Made by a program: the position numbers and the translations under genes. A DNA stretch of 64,000 nucleotides from Rhizobium halophilum. Lineage in GTDB: Bacteria; Pseudomonadota; Alphaproteobacteria; Rhizobiales; Rhizobiaceae. Shown one piece after another: positions 41,361 to 49,925 of this stretch (the stretch's first letter is position 1; every line of letters starts with the position of its first letter). The notes beneath the pieces were generated by a model. That model did not search any database, had not been told where the DNA came from, and saw nothing but the letters and a program-made list of their open reading frames with translations. The stretch spans positions 310,001-374,000 of the forward strand of contig NZ_JAKJHS010000001.1 of NCBI RefSeq assembly GCF_021648825.1. Direction: 5' to 3'.

Positions 41361-41978
41361 TCAGTCCCGTATCCGACGGACGACCGTCTCCGGCCCGATC
41401 AGGGCGTCGTCCAGATCGACCTCCAGGAAACCTTGAAAGATGAGGGAGGCCAGGCATCCCATCGGGCGACCCGCATGAAAGGCGGACATCGTTTCCGCGA
41501 CGGTGAGCGAGTCCATCTCGTCGAGGGCGGCAAGGATCCTGATGCGGTCTCCGAGCGGGCATCGGTAGAAGCCGTAGCGCAGGAGGTCTTTTGCGTTGCG
41601 AAGCCGGTTGCTGCCGGCGAAGTCGCTCATGGCGACCGGATGGTAGCCGTGCCCTGTCCTGTCGGCTGCCACTTCCACCCAATCGGGAGGCGTTGGCTTT
41701 TCCCGGCAGACATCGGCGAGGAAGGTCCGGCCTTCCGTCGAGGTTACGAGGAAGTCCGTTTGGTAGCTCACGCTGCCCATCTGTAGGGCGACGCCGTCGC
41801 ACGTCCAACGGTCGACTTCGGGATCGAGGTCGAGAAGGCATGCGAAGTCGCGGGCGTCCTGCGTGCGGAAGACAGGCGAGCCTTCGCACTTGATGGTGGC
41901 AAGCGGATAGAAGAAACGAGAAGATGACCGTTGCGGAGCGTCATCGCCCGGCGGCATCTGGGATGGAATGCTCGTCAT
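41361..41978 (-). CDS. TnsA-like endonuclease
   Basis: 205 residues from the ATG at 41978 (GAGGA 6 nt upstream); 41984 is an alternative start. The N-terminal half reads like a TnsA catalytic domain: acidic DLDPEVDRW, then SYQTDFLVTSTEGRTFLADV with the D-F-L-V strand, then a Lys in REKP, matching the E-D-K pattern of PD-(D/E)XK-like TnsA. The C-terminal half (NAKDLLRYGFYRCPLGDRI, LIFQGFLEVDLDD) resembles a winged TnsA C-domain. TnsA makes the 5' cut in Tn7-type transposition. Here it lies 2 kb from tniA and on the opposite strand. The FtsH-like gene follows after 9 nt. Confidence 0.72.
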   Translation of the reverse strand: MTSIPSQMPPGDDAPQRSSSRFFYPLATIKCEGSPVFRTQDARDFACLLDLDPEVDRWTCDGVALQMGSVSYQTDFLVTSTEGRTFLADVCREKPTPPDWVEVAADRTGHGYHPVAMSDFAGSNRLRNAKDLLRYGFYRCPLGDRIRILAALDEMDSLTVAETMSAFHAGRPMGCLASLIFQGFLEVDLDDALIGPETVVRRIRD

Positions 41979-42401
41979 GCTCATTCCTCGGAACAGGGTA
42001 CGATGAGGCGAACGCCGGAAACCAAGTCCGGCGGTCAGTCAACGTATTCGAACCAAGTGGTGGCGAGCGATGTACGACATGATGACGGAACAAATAAGGA
42101 ACGGAATTGAGGGCGTCAAGCATAAAACCGGTCATCGAATGTATGCTGACTAGATTTGGGCTTCGTCTTGCTAGTCGGCACCGCTAGCGGGTTGGGAGCG
42201 GAATGCTCGTATCCGCCTCTGATGAAGGCAGTTGCTCGGTTGGATGCCAACGACCCATTCTTATGTCACTACCTACCCGCATTCGTTTGCCCTCTACTTC
42301 CTGGCCGGTGAGAGCGCTTACCGTTTTGGACGCAAAGTAGGCGGATATGTCGACAAAGCCGCGTGGGCGGAGGAATTAGGCCTTCTTCCGCCATTCCATG
42401 C
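41979..42401. other. Gene-poor stretch with one inverted repeat
   Basis: About 420 nt between the TnsA-like operon and the VOC gene. No ORF here is convincing; a 75-codon plus-strand ORF at 42232 lacks a ribosome site and overlaps the VOC gene end. One inverted repeat is visible: TGCTGACTAG (42144-42153) mirrored by CTAGTCGGCA (42171-42180) with one mismatch and a 17-nt loop. It may include the promoter of the TnsA-like operon near 42000-42060. No transposon terminus was recognised. Confidence 0.5.
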
Positions 42402-42803
42402 CTACTCCTCCGTCTCGCAGACCGCCTCTATATTGTTTCCATCCGGGTCGAGAACGTAAGCGGCGTAGTAGGTGGAGTGGTAGCGCTCCCGCACGCCCGG
42501 TGGGCCGTTGTCTCGCCCGCCGTTCGAAAGTGCCGCCGCGTAGAACGCGTCAACATCCCTGCGGCTTCCAGCCGTGAAGGCGATATGGATCGTCGTCCCG
42601 GAATGTGCAACTCCCAGTTCATGGAACCAGACGCTGGGCCTTCCTCCCCGGCCAAACCCATGCCGGACACCTCCGTGCGGTGTTTTCGAAGGGCCGATCG
42701 TAATGACCAGCGACAGACCGAGAGGCGCGAGCGCGGCCTCGTAAAAGCAGCGTGACCGTTCTCCGTCTCCGACGGAGAACTCGATGTGGTTCAAAAGATC
42801 CAT
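42402..42803 (-). CDS. VOC/glyoxalase-family protein
   Basis: 133 residues from the ATG at 42803 with AAGGAGA upstream. A single VOC module: NHIEFSVGDGERSRCFYEAAL at the start and YAAYVLDPDGNNIEAV at the end, with His and Glu metal-ligand candidates at HIEF, HIAF and IEAV. Probable lyase, dioxygenase or resistance-type VOC protein of unknown substrate. It follows the SDR gene by 11 nt. Confidence 0.86.
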   Translation of the reverse strand: MDLLNHIEFSVGDGERSRCFYEAALAPLGLSLVITIGPSKTPHGGVRHGFGRGGRPSVWFHELGVAHSGTTIHIAFTAGSRRDVDAFYAAALSNGGRDNGPPGVRERYHSTYYAAYVLDPDGNNIEAVCETEE

Positions 42804-42814
42804 GCCTATCTCCT

Positions 42815-43557
42815 TCATACCTGCGAGGCGCCGCCGTCGGCGAAGAGCTCGACGCCGTTGACGTAGCTGGCGGCGTCGCTGCGAGGAATGCCGCGACCTC
42901 TGCGATTTCCTCCGGCTCACCGATGCGACCGATCGGGCTCTTGTTCGTAAGAAAGGAAAGGCCTTCTTCTGCATGATCGCCAAATGCAAGGCGCAGGGAC
43001 TCCGTATTAGTCGGGCCGGGGCTGACAATGTTGATCCGAATGCCGGTGCCCTTGATGTCGCTGATCCAGCTCCGGACGAGATTGCGGACGGCAGCCTTGG
43101 TGGCTCCGTAGATGCTCATAGTTGCGCCCGGATCTATGGAGGCTGTCGAGCCCACGATCACGACCGAGGATCCCCTTCGCAGGAGAGGCAGAGCACCCTG
43201 CACTGTAAACACGATGCCCTTCACGTTCGTGTTGAACTGCTCGTCATAGGCCGCCTCGGTGATCTGCCCGAGCGGCGCATGGATGCCCTTGCCCGCGTTG
43301 GGAACGAGGACATCGATATGGCCAAAGCGCTGCCGCACGTGCTCGAAAAGGGCCTCCAGGCTCGCGGGATTGGAGACATCTGCAACGAACCCTTCCACGT
43401 CCGGCCCAAGTTCCGCCGCAGCCTTGGCGAGCGCATCCTTGCGCCGGCCAGTGATCACGACATGCATGCCGGAGGCGACGAGACGTCTGGCGATTGCCAG
43501 GCCTATACCGCTGCTTGCGCCTGTGACCACCGCGGTCTTTTTCCTGTTCTCAGTCAT
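42815..43557 (-). pseudogene. Short-chain dehydrogenase/reductase with one-base frameshift
   Basis: The SDR starts at ATG 43557. It shows the cofactor motif TGASSGIG near residue 13, NAGKG, the catalytic S/YxxxK (YGATKAAV) and the SPGPTNTES tail. After EEIAEVAAFLA (near 42880) the frame runs on into foreign sequence. A one-base shift restores the expected SDR end SDAASYVNGVELFADGGASQ and a TGA at 42815, giving 247 residues. The uncorrected frame would yield a 312-residue hybrid. Either a real lesion or a sequencing error. Confidence 0.85.
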
Positions 43558-43586
43558 GTTGCTGTTTCCTGTTGATGGGGCTTGGA

Positions 43587-43962
43587 TCAGAGGTCGACGA
43601 TTGTCGTTGTGGCGATCGTCTCGGCGAAGCCGCGACCGAAAAGGCCTACGGGGGTCTGGAAGCCGGGCCGGGTCTCACCGGCGAGGACACGCTGCGCGGT
43701 ATGCGCCGCGGCAATGGCGGTGAACGTGTAGCCGTTAACCGTATGAAGGACGGAGCGGACAATCGTGCCGTCGGCGTCAATCACCTCGACTGACGCGTGG
43801 TATGGGCTCGCCTCCCGCTCCGCCGCGGTGGGGCCTGCCGGGACAGCCTTCCGGTCCCCTGTCGGGAAAGCTCCGGCGAAGACGTGTACGTAGGTGTCGA
43901 CATTCGCGACGCCTGTCGCGTGATGAATGGTCACGAGGTCCGGAAGCGTGACCGGGAACACG
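43587..43962 (-). pseudogene. C-terminal fragment of an NAD(P)-dependent (saccharopine-dehydrogenase-like) oxidoreductase
   Basis: About 120 residues of coherent sequence (VFPVTLPDLVTIHHATGVAN, YVHVFAGAFPTGDRK, NGYTFTAIAAAHTAQRVL, ending GLFGRGFAETIATTTIVDL) resemble the C-terminal half of reductases of the saccharopine-dehydrogenase-like group. An in-frame stop lies two codons upstream of 43962, and the remainder of the gene is replaced by the transposase gene on the other strand. The cofactor-binding N-terminus is gone. Confidence 0.65.
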
Positions 43963-46245
43963 ATGGCCAACGGTTACGATAGTCGTCTACGAACCATCCA
44001 TGAACTCAAGCTCGGGCCGGATCGGCCCGAGCAGGCGCCTGTTCAAGGCTTCTCCATGAAGCCCGGAGAGGCCTTCATCGTTTCCACACCAGACTTGCTC
44101 CGGCACGGCACGTTTGTTTTCGAACGATGGTTCCAGCCTGACAGCGACTCTGCCGTGAAGGCCATGATGAAGCACGTCGACTCCAACGAGACGGCGATGT
44201 TCTCGAATTGGCACCTGGCAGAGCTCCCGCGCGCTGGCAGAATCCGCCCCTTGGTGGGTAAGGAGGAAGCTCGACGCAACCTTCCCGGAGCGGCGCTCGC
44301 AGTTAGGGAAGATAGCCTCAAGAAGGCCGGTCTCAAGCTGGCCTACGTCGAGGCGGCGAGGGAGCGCATGGCGGAAAAGCGGGGCGCAGGCCTCACGCGG
44401 CCCGAGATGCAGGAGCTGATCGCCGAGGTGGCTGAGAAGACCGGCGATCCGAAGCCACCCTGCAGAGCGTCGGTCTACAACTACCTTGCAAACGATCGCC
44501 GCGGGGGCAACTTCGATCCCTTGATGAACCACGTCCGAAAGGAGGGAAGCGGCTGGTGGCGCAAGACCCTGTCTTCCGAAGTGCGCGAACTGATCGCGGA
44601 CGCGGTCAGCTCCGCCCTTCAGGTGGGTGGGCGGATCGATATGATGAAGACGCTCGTCCTGCGGCTTGTAAGAGAAGACGGCGAGTACTTCCATATCCGT
44701 GAGCAGGTCGTGGACACCGACGGTGGCTTGAAGATCAGCGAGACGGCAATCTACCGCCATGCGAAGAAGATGGGTCGCTACGTCCACGACCACCTTCTTC
44801 ATGGGCGCGACTATGCGGAGCGGGTACATGGCGCCGCGATTGCGCAGGTCCGGCCGGATGCGCCGCTGGTAGTGGTCGACGTCGACCACACCACGATGGA
44901 CATTACCGTCTACGATCCGGAGCTGCCGATCGCCTACGGCCGACCAGATCTCCTGGTCTTCCGGGACAGGTACTCGGGAGTCGTGGTCGGCTACTCCATC
45001 AGCTTCGGCAAGCCGTCATGGCAGACGTTCCTCGACGGTCTTCAGCACATGATGTTCGAGAAGGACCCGGACCTCATGAACGGGGCCCGATACCCCTACT
45101 TCGGAAATCCGTTGCAGCTCGGGACCGACAACGCCAAGCATCTTGTCGGCATCAACATCCAAGCTGCGGCAAGGCAATTCGGGTTCACGACGGTCGCATA
45201 CCGTCCCGCCCGCGGCTGCGAGAAAGGCGCGCTTGAGCACCTGTTCGGCATCCTGAACATCCACGTCGAGCATCTGTTGCCGGGAACTACAAGATCGAAC
45301 CCGGAAGAGCGGATGAAGCTCGACGAGGAACGCCGAAAGGCGGAACCGGTGCTGACGCTACCGGAGCTACGCGGCTTCCTCGACTACTACTTCGCAAATA
45401 TCTATCACAAGGAGCCGCACAAGGGGCTGGGCGAGCTGGCCACCATCAAGGGCGTTCCAGAAGACCTTTGGCGTGAAGGCATTCGCAGGGCGCCGGTACG
45501 GCCGCTGATCGACCGCGACATCTTTACCCGCCTGGCCGGCGACGTCACGGACGGAACGATCACAAACAACGGCTTTCAATGGGATGGCCTGTACTACAAT
45601 AGCGGGGCACTCCAGTTCGTAAGGGCTGGCGGGCATAAGCGCGGTACCGGACACAAGCAGGGGCGGCGCGGGCACAAGGGGACGCAGTACAAGGCGAGCC
45701 GGAACCCTAACAACCTGGACAGAATCTGGGTCGTGGATCCGTGGGGCGAAAAGGATCGCGCCATTGAAGTTCCGGTCGCCGGAGCACAGGCGGATTACGC
45801 GGCCGGCCTTCGGCTCGATCAACACAGAAAGATCCTGGCCTATCGGCGCGAGCAGGCCAAGGAAGCGGGCCGTAAGCTTGATCTGCTCGAGGCGAAGATG
45901 GAACTCGCAAGCGCCATGGTCGCGCTCCAGCAGAAGCGGAAGAAAGCCGGTACAGCGGCACTCTTGGCGCAGTTCCTCTCGAGCATGACCAAGAAGTTCG
46001 CCCGCTCGCGTCGCTACGAGATGAGGACAGTGAACTACGACGGCGGGCACATTGATCTCGCGAGTCCCGCTGTCGTGGATGCCCCATTGCCGTTCAGCAG
46101 CCGGTCAGCGCCGGTCATGCCGGGCGAGCGGGCTGCGGAGGACACCGCACCTTTCGAGGACATGATCCAGCCGCCACTCCCGGCGACTCTGATCGACTAC
46201 TCCACCAGCTACGACGAACCAGAGGAGGACGGCTATGACGTCTGA
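43963..46245 (+). CDS. tniA: TniA/TnsB-like DDE transposase
   Basis: 760 residues from the ATG at 43963 (GGGAA upstream). An ATG at 43927 is in frame but lies within the antisense of the dehydrogenase fragment. The rve/Mu-type catalytic core shows D in VVVDVDHTTMD, D in LQLGTDNAKHLV and E in GALEHLFGIL. A beta-barrel-like Mu C-terminal region follows with a Gly/His/Lys-rich patch (HKRGTGHKQGRRGHKG). It joins element ends to target DNA. Helix-turn-helix domains that bind the ends occupy the first 280 residues. Its stop overlaps the tniB start by 11 nt. Confidence 0.88.
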   Translation: MANGYDSRLRTIHELKLGPDRPEQAPVQGFSMKPGEAFIVSTPDLLRHGTFVFERWFQPDSDSAVKAMMKHVDSNETAMFSNWHLAELPRAGRIRPLVGKEEARRNLPGAALAVREDSLKKAGLKLAYVEAARERMAEKRGAGLTRPEMQELIAEVAEKTGDPKPPCRASVYNYLANDRRGGNFDPLMNHVRKEGSGWWRKTLSSEVRELIADAVSSALQVGGRIDMMKTLVLRLVREDGEYFHIREQVVDTDGGLKISETAIYRHAKKMGRYVHDHLLHGRDYAERVHGAAIAQVRPDAPLVVVDVDHTTMDITVYDPELPIAYGRPDLLVFRDRYSGVVVGYSISFGKPSWQTFLDGLQHMMFEKDPDLMNGARYPYFGNPLQLGTDNAKHLVGINIQAAARQFGFTTVAYRPARGCEKGALEHLFGILNIHVEHLLPGTTRSNPEERMKLDEERRKAEPVLTLPELRGFLDYYFANIYHKEPHKGLGELATIKGVPEDLWREGIRRAPVRPLIDRDIFTRLAGDVTDGTITNNGFQWDGLYYNSGALQFVRAGGHKRGTGHKQGRRGHKGTQYKASRNPNNLDRIWVVDPWGEKDRAIEVPVAGAQADYAAGLRLDQHRKILAYRREQAKEAGRKLDLLEAKMELASAMVALQQKRKKAGTAALLAQFLSSMTKKFARSRRYEMRTVNYDGGHIDLASPAVVDAPLPFSSRSAPVMPGERAAEDTAPFEDMIQPPLPATLIDYSTSYDEPEEDGYDV

Positions 46246-47194
46246 GGAACCCAAACCCTTGAACGCGATCTTTCACACGGCTGCGTTCACTACGCCACAG
46301 GAGCGGGTCGCCGTAAGCAAACTGCCGCGGCGACAGCGTCAGTGGATGATCGACAACCTCCTGGTGGAGTACGTCACCTTCAAGGAGGGGCGCGAGTTCA
46401 TTCGCAAGGCTCACAATCCGTACGACGACGGGGCGCCGACTGGAGGAAAGCTCCGCGCGCTGCTCGGCGAAAGCCGAGTCGGCAAGTCCTCGATCTGCCG
46501 CTACTATGCGGACCTCAACCCGCCGCAGGTGGCTGAAGACCAGGAGTTATACAAAGTCGTCCACATGACGGTCAGCGTCAGGATGACACCTCTCGAGTTT
46601 GCTCAGGAACTGAACGACGTGGCGGGCAATCGGTATTCCCCTATGCGGGGCGGATGGCATTCCTACGTCAGACGAGCCCTCCTGCACCTGGTTGAGGTTG
46701 GCACGGAACTGCTCATCCTTGACGACGCCCAGTACCTCTTCTTCGACCGAAGGGAGGACTCGATCTACGACATGTTTAAACTGGTGAAGAAGATCCTCGA
46801 CACCCGCCGTACGAACGTCCTGCTCGTGGGAGAGGCACGGACCGACGACTTCATCCAGCGGACGCCGCCGCTCAAGAACAGAGACTACAGCGCCATGATG
46901 TTCAAGCCCCTCACTAGCAGCGCCAAGGATATCGAGGACTTCGGAAAGCTTCTAGGCAGCATCGACAGGCGACTACCCTTCGCGGAACCATCCGGTCTGC
47001 AGGCGCTCGCCGAAGACATGTACAGGTTCTCCGGCGGCATGATCGGCATTGTAATGAACATCGTTCAGGCCGCCGCCGCGGAAGCGCTCAACTACAACCG
47101 CTCCCGCATCCTGATCGAGGACTTCCGGTTCGCGGTCAAGACGCGGATCGCTGTTGGAGACGACTACAACTACTTCGGATACAAGTCGCGATGA
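46235..47194 (+). CDS. tniB: TniB/TnsC-like AAA ATPase
   Basis: 319 residues. Walker A is GESRVGKSS near residue 80 and Walker B is LLILDDAQYL near residue 165, followed by the sensor region NVLLVGEA. This is the AAA+ regulator that chooses target DNA and activates the transposase. Length fits TniB of Tn5053-type elements. It overlaps tniA and its stop overlaps the tniQ start (ATGA). Confidence 0.9.
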   Translation: MTSEEPKPLNAIFHTAAFTTPQERVAVSKLPRRQRQWMIDNLLVEYVTFKEGREFIRKAHNPYDDGAPTGGKLRALLGESRVGKSSICRYYADLNPPQVAEDQELYKVVHMTVSVRMTPLEFAQELNDVAGNRYSPMRGGWHSYVRRALLHLVEVGTELLILDDAQYLFFDRREDSIYDMFKLVKKILDTRRTNVLLVGEARTDDFIQRTPPLKNRDYSAMMFKPLTSSAKDIEDFGKLLGSIDRRLPFAEPSGLQALAEDMYRFSGGMIGIVMNIVQAAAAEALNYNRSRILIEDFRFAVKTRIAVGDDYNYFGYKSR

Positions 47195-49389
47195 ACAGTC
47201 ATCTCTTCAGGATCGAGAGACCCTTCTCGAAGTGGCGGGTCCGTCCATTTCCCGGCGAAGGAGCCTTCTCCTACTTCCATCGGCTAGTGAAGGATCAGGG
47301 CAATTCGAGTCCTATCACGTACGCGCAGGCTGTCGGGTTGCCGGGGAGTAAGGTCGGCGGAAGTCGACTGCTGCGTGCTCTGGCCAAGCTACCCCTCCTT
47401 CCCGAGGAAATGGAAAGCCTGCATCGGTGGACTCCGATCCAGGACGGCACGGAATTCTCGCTGAACGGCTTCAAGTTTCCAGACCGCATCCTGTCAGCCC
47501 GAAACCACAGACACTGCCCCGCATGCATCCTGGAGGCTCCCTTCCAAAGATCTTGGTGGAACTTGTCAGGATTCGAACAATGTCCGAAGCACCTCATTCC
47601 CCTGAAGCGGTGGACTGAAGACCAAACCTATCGAGTCTGGCCGCCATTTTATGGTGTCGCGCAGCACGATGCGACGGCACAACTTTCCGCCGAATCCTGC
47701 AGCTCGGAGCGTTTTGAAACCTATGTTCTCGCCCGGCTTGGAGCGATCGATGGCCAGCGGGAGGCCAGACCGCTTCTCGACGACAACCCGCTGGATGACG
47801 TGATCTGGTACTCGGGCGGGGTCGGGAGATTGCTAAACAACCCGAGAAGCATCCGCCGACCGTTCAAAAGGTCAAACGACCATCAGCGGGGCTTTGAGGC
47901 GCTTCGCCTTGATCGAGAGCATCTAGTTAATTCCCTCGCCGATTGGCTCGTCATTCACAACACGCCCGTCGACCTTCAGCAGGCAAGCAACCACACCTTG
48001 GGATGGGGAAACGCCCTCGTGCAGATCAAGAGCTACTCAAGGCACGATTCCGCTTTGGGCAAGGAGGTCGCCCTTGCCCAGGCGTTTGCGTGTGCGAGGG
48101 TCGGAAAAGTAGGTTCACAACACAGAGGCTATAAAGGTCGTGAGGCTTGGCCCGTCTCCCGCAAGCGGGCGGCGGCTCTTCTAGGGGTCACCGAAGCCGG
48201 GGTCCAAGTGCTATCCGGCAGGATCGGCGGCAGCGGCCGCTTCTTTGATAAACAGGCTTTGGACGCGATGGAGGCCCTTCTGGAGAGAACCTGCTCGCGA
48301 ACGGAAGCATTGCGCGCTTTAGCCTGCTCGGACAGCCAGCTTCGCGTTTTGACATCCAAGCGCGTCGTCGCACGCATCTACATGCGCAAAAGTCGGCGTT
48401 ACAGGATTCTGAAGGAAGATGTCGACGCTCTAGTTGCGAAGCTCGACGCCCTCCCGTTAGCGCTCAGCGATGAGGTGGACGTCGAAGAATTTGCGCGCCG
48501 CAACGCGGTTTCTGTCTCAACGGTCATGATCGGATTCCTGAGAGGCAAATATCAGGGCTGGCGCAGCCGGTCGCATTCCGGCTTTCGAAAGCTCCGACTT
48601 CTGTCGTCGATCCGGGCCGAACCGCGAACGCGAGGAGGACGGGCGGCCAAGAAAGGTCGCAAGCAGTCGAACGATATTGCAATGCTGCGTACCGAATTTA
48701 GGGTGATGTCCCATCTTCGCCCCAAGACGGTGTTGCACCTCATTGCGACGGGACAGTTGCCCACCGTTCCCACGGATACCGGGGAGTCTCGGCTGCTGCG
48801 AAAGGAAGCTATGGCGTTCCACATGCGCTACATGAACCCCGCCCCCTATCTACGGGGATACTTTCGGTACCACAGCCGGGAGCTCGAGCAACTTGGCGTC
48901 CCGATCATGTTCAAAGAAGCGGGCGACAACCTGATCGTTGAGCGTGACGTTTTCGAGCAGGCGACTGGAATAAAGACGATTCCGGACGATGAACATCTGC
49001 AATCGCTCTGGGGCGGTCTCAAAGACGCCTTTCTGGCGCACGCTCCTTCCTTCATCATTCCGGACTTTCTGGGAGGCATAAAGTTCCAAGTGTGGACGAC
49101 CTCAATAAAGGCATCCTTTGACCTAGCCGTTGGACAACGAGGTTTTCGGTTCGTGAAGCGGTTTTCAGCTCGTCTTTCTCGGCGGGATTGGGAGGCTTAC
49201 GAAAGAAGGAGAAATGACCTGCTGCAAGCGCTGGAGCCTTTTGTCTGGGAGGAGGAGACGGGTACGGCAGTTGCCGCCATGTACGCAGAACATCCGTCCG
49301 AGATTGACGCCGCGGCGATCGCGCTTGGAAGGATGTGTGAAATCTTCCGTTACAGGCAACCGGTGATCAGACGTCTTCTGAAGGATTAA
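47191..49389 (+). CDS. tniQ: TniQ/TnsD-like target-selection protein
   Basis: 732 residues. The N-terminal TniQ domain begins PFPGEGAFSYFHRLV and contains a zinc knuckle of the type C-P-x-C (RHCPACILE) with C-P-K-H (EQCPKHLIPL) near residues 108-140. The long C-terminal part carries several short helix-turn-helix-like segments (SRKRAAALLGVTEAGVQVLSG; VEEFARRNAVSVSTVMIGFL). The size is like TnsD rather than small TniQ, which points to sequence-specific DNA targeting. Codon use is slightly less GC-rich than tniA. A strong terminator follows. Confidence 0.85.
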   Translation: MNSHLFRIERPFSKWRVRPFPGEGAFSYFHRLVKDQGNSSPITYAQAVGLPGSKVGGSRLLRALAKLPLLPEEMESLHRWTPIQDGTEFSLNGFKFPDRILSARNHRHCPACILEAPFQRSWWNLSGFEQCPKHLIPLKRWTEDQTYRVWPPFYGVAQHDATAQLSAESCSSERFETYVLARLGAIDGQREARPLLDDNPLDDVIWYSGGVGRLLNNPRSIRRPFKRSNDHQRGFEALRLDREHLVNSLADWLVIHNTPVDLQQASNHTLGWGNALVQIKSYSRHDSALGKEVALAQAFACARVGKVGSQHRGYKGREAWPVSRKRAAALLGVTEAGVQVLSGRIGGSGRFFDKQALDAMEALLERTCSRTEALRALACSDSQLRVLTSKRVVARIYMRKSRRYRILKEDVDALVAKLDALPLALSDEVDVEEFARRNAVSVSTVMIGFLRGKYQGWRSRSHSGFRKLRLLSSIRAEPRTRGGRAAKKGRKQSNDIAMLRTEFRVMSHLRPKTVLHLIATGQLPTVPTDTGESRLLRKEAMAFHMRYMNPAPYLRGYFRYHSRELEQLGVPIMFKEAGDNLIVERDVFEQATGIKTIPDDEHLQSLWGGLKDAFLAHAPSFIIPDFLGGIKFQVWTTSIKASFDLAVGQRGFRFVKRFSARLSRRDWEAYERRRNDLLQALEPFVWEEETGTAVAAMYAEHPSEIDAAAIALGRMCEIFRYRQPVIRRLLKD

Positions 49390-49408
49390 GGTGTCGATCA
49401 GAAGTCTT

Positions 49409-49435
49409 AAAGCGCAGCTTGACTGCGCTTTTTTT
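49409..49435 (+). terminator. Rho-independent terminator after tniQ
   Basis: A 9-bp stem AAAGCGCAG (49409-49417) / CTGCGCTTT (49423-49431) with a CTTGA loop is followed by a run of T to 49435. It begins 20 nt after the tniQ stop and ends the tniABQ transcript. Confidence 0.9.
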
Positions 49436-49456
49436 ATTCGCTGTCGCTCAGGAAAT

Positions 49457-49577
49457 CAGTCTAAAATTGAATGAACCGGCGGGCGCGCAGTCCAGAAATA
49501 TTGTCCCAACAGTCTAAAATCAGAAAAGCGGTATCGACGAAAGTCCTTTGGAAACAATAGGCGTCAGTCCAAGACTA
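49457..49577. repeat. Reiterated CAGTC motifs, candidate transposon right end
   Basis: CAGTCTAAAAT occurs twice exactly (49457-49467 and 49510-49520). Related copies are CAGTCCAGAAA (from 49488) and CAGTCCAAGAC (from 49565), with a further AGTCCAGTCT at 49612. Multiple short direct repeats at irregular spacing are how TnsB/TniA-binding sites are laid out at transposon ends. The stretch 49390-49670 has no gene. The exact terminus and target duplication could not be fixed. Confidence 0.6.
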
Positions 49578-49670
49578 AGCGGCGCGCGAGACTTCAACAC
49601 GCTCGGCCCTATAGTCCAGTCTCTGCAACATTGTTGTAATCGGATCTCGTTTTAGGAGCCTTGTTCCCCC

Positions 49671-49913
49671 ATGCCAGGGACGTTCACCAGCATCTTTGTC
49701 GTTGCCTTCGACCTCGACGACCGGCAGCAGCCCGTCCGGTCTTTCGAACCCTGCATTGCGGCCACAGAGGCGGCCGCGCTGGAAGATGCGCAACGGCTTT
49801 CGCGCCAGCACGCCGGGGTTCTTGTTTGGAAACGCACAGGCGATCCTGTCGTCGGAGAGGAAGGTGATCCCGAAATCATCTTCCAGACCGGCAGAACGGG
49901 TGACTTTGACTGA
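49671..49913 (+). CDS. Small conserved-looking hypothetical protein
   Basis: 80 residues from the ATG at 49671; AGGAG lies 13 nt upstream, somewhat far. The composition is that of a real soluble protein (TSIFVVAFDLDDRQQPVRSF, then EDAQRLSRQHAGVLVWKRTG, acidic end). No domain recognised. First gene right of the transposon end and convergent with the hybrid kinase gene, 12 nt away. Confidence 0.6.
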   Translation: MPGTFTSIFVVAFDLDDRQQPVRSFEPCIAATEAAALEDAQRLSRQHAGVLVWKRTGDPVVGEEGDPEIIFQTGRTGDFD

Positions 49914-49925
49914 CGGACGGTAGCT

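Larger units (their letters stand above)
43963..49577 (+). mobile_element. TniA/TniB/TniQ-type (Tn5053/Tn7-like) transposon module
   Basis: Three plus-strand genes overlap end to start: a DDE transposase (TniA/TnsB-like), an AAA ATPase (TniB/TnsC-like) and a TniQ/TnsD-like targeting protein. This is the core of Tn5053/Tn7-type elements. A Rho-independent terminator follows, and then a stretch with repeated CAGTCTAAAAT-like motifs, which looks like the right end. The left end is not visible next to tniA because a truncated dehydrogenase gene abuts it. The outer limits are therefore uncertain, and the TnsA-like operon to the left may belong to the same element. Confidence 0.78.

Noticed and set aside
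42232-42459. 75-codon plus-strand ORF in the gene-poor stretch
   Set aside because: Reads into the 3' end of the VOC gene on the other strand, no ribosome site, no family resemblance.
42619-43557. A 312-residue SDR with a novel C-terminus
   Set aside because: The tail after FLAATPP is out-of-frame reading; the normal SDR ending is present in the next frame, so the novelty is a frameshift artefact.
43927-49577. CRISPR-associated transposon
   Set aside because: Although Tni/Tn7-like genes are present, no cas gene and no repeat-spacer array was seen in the window.
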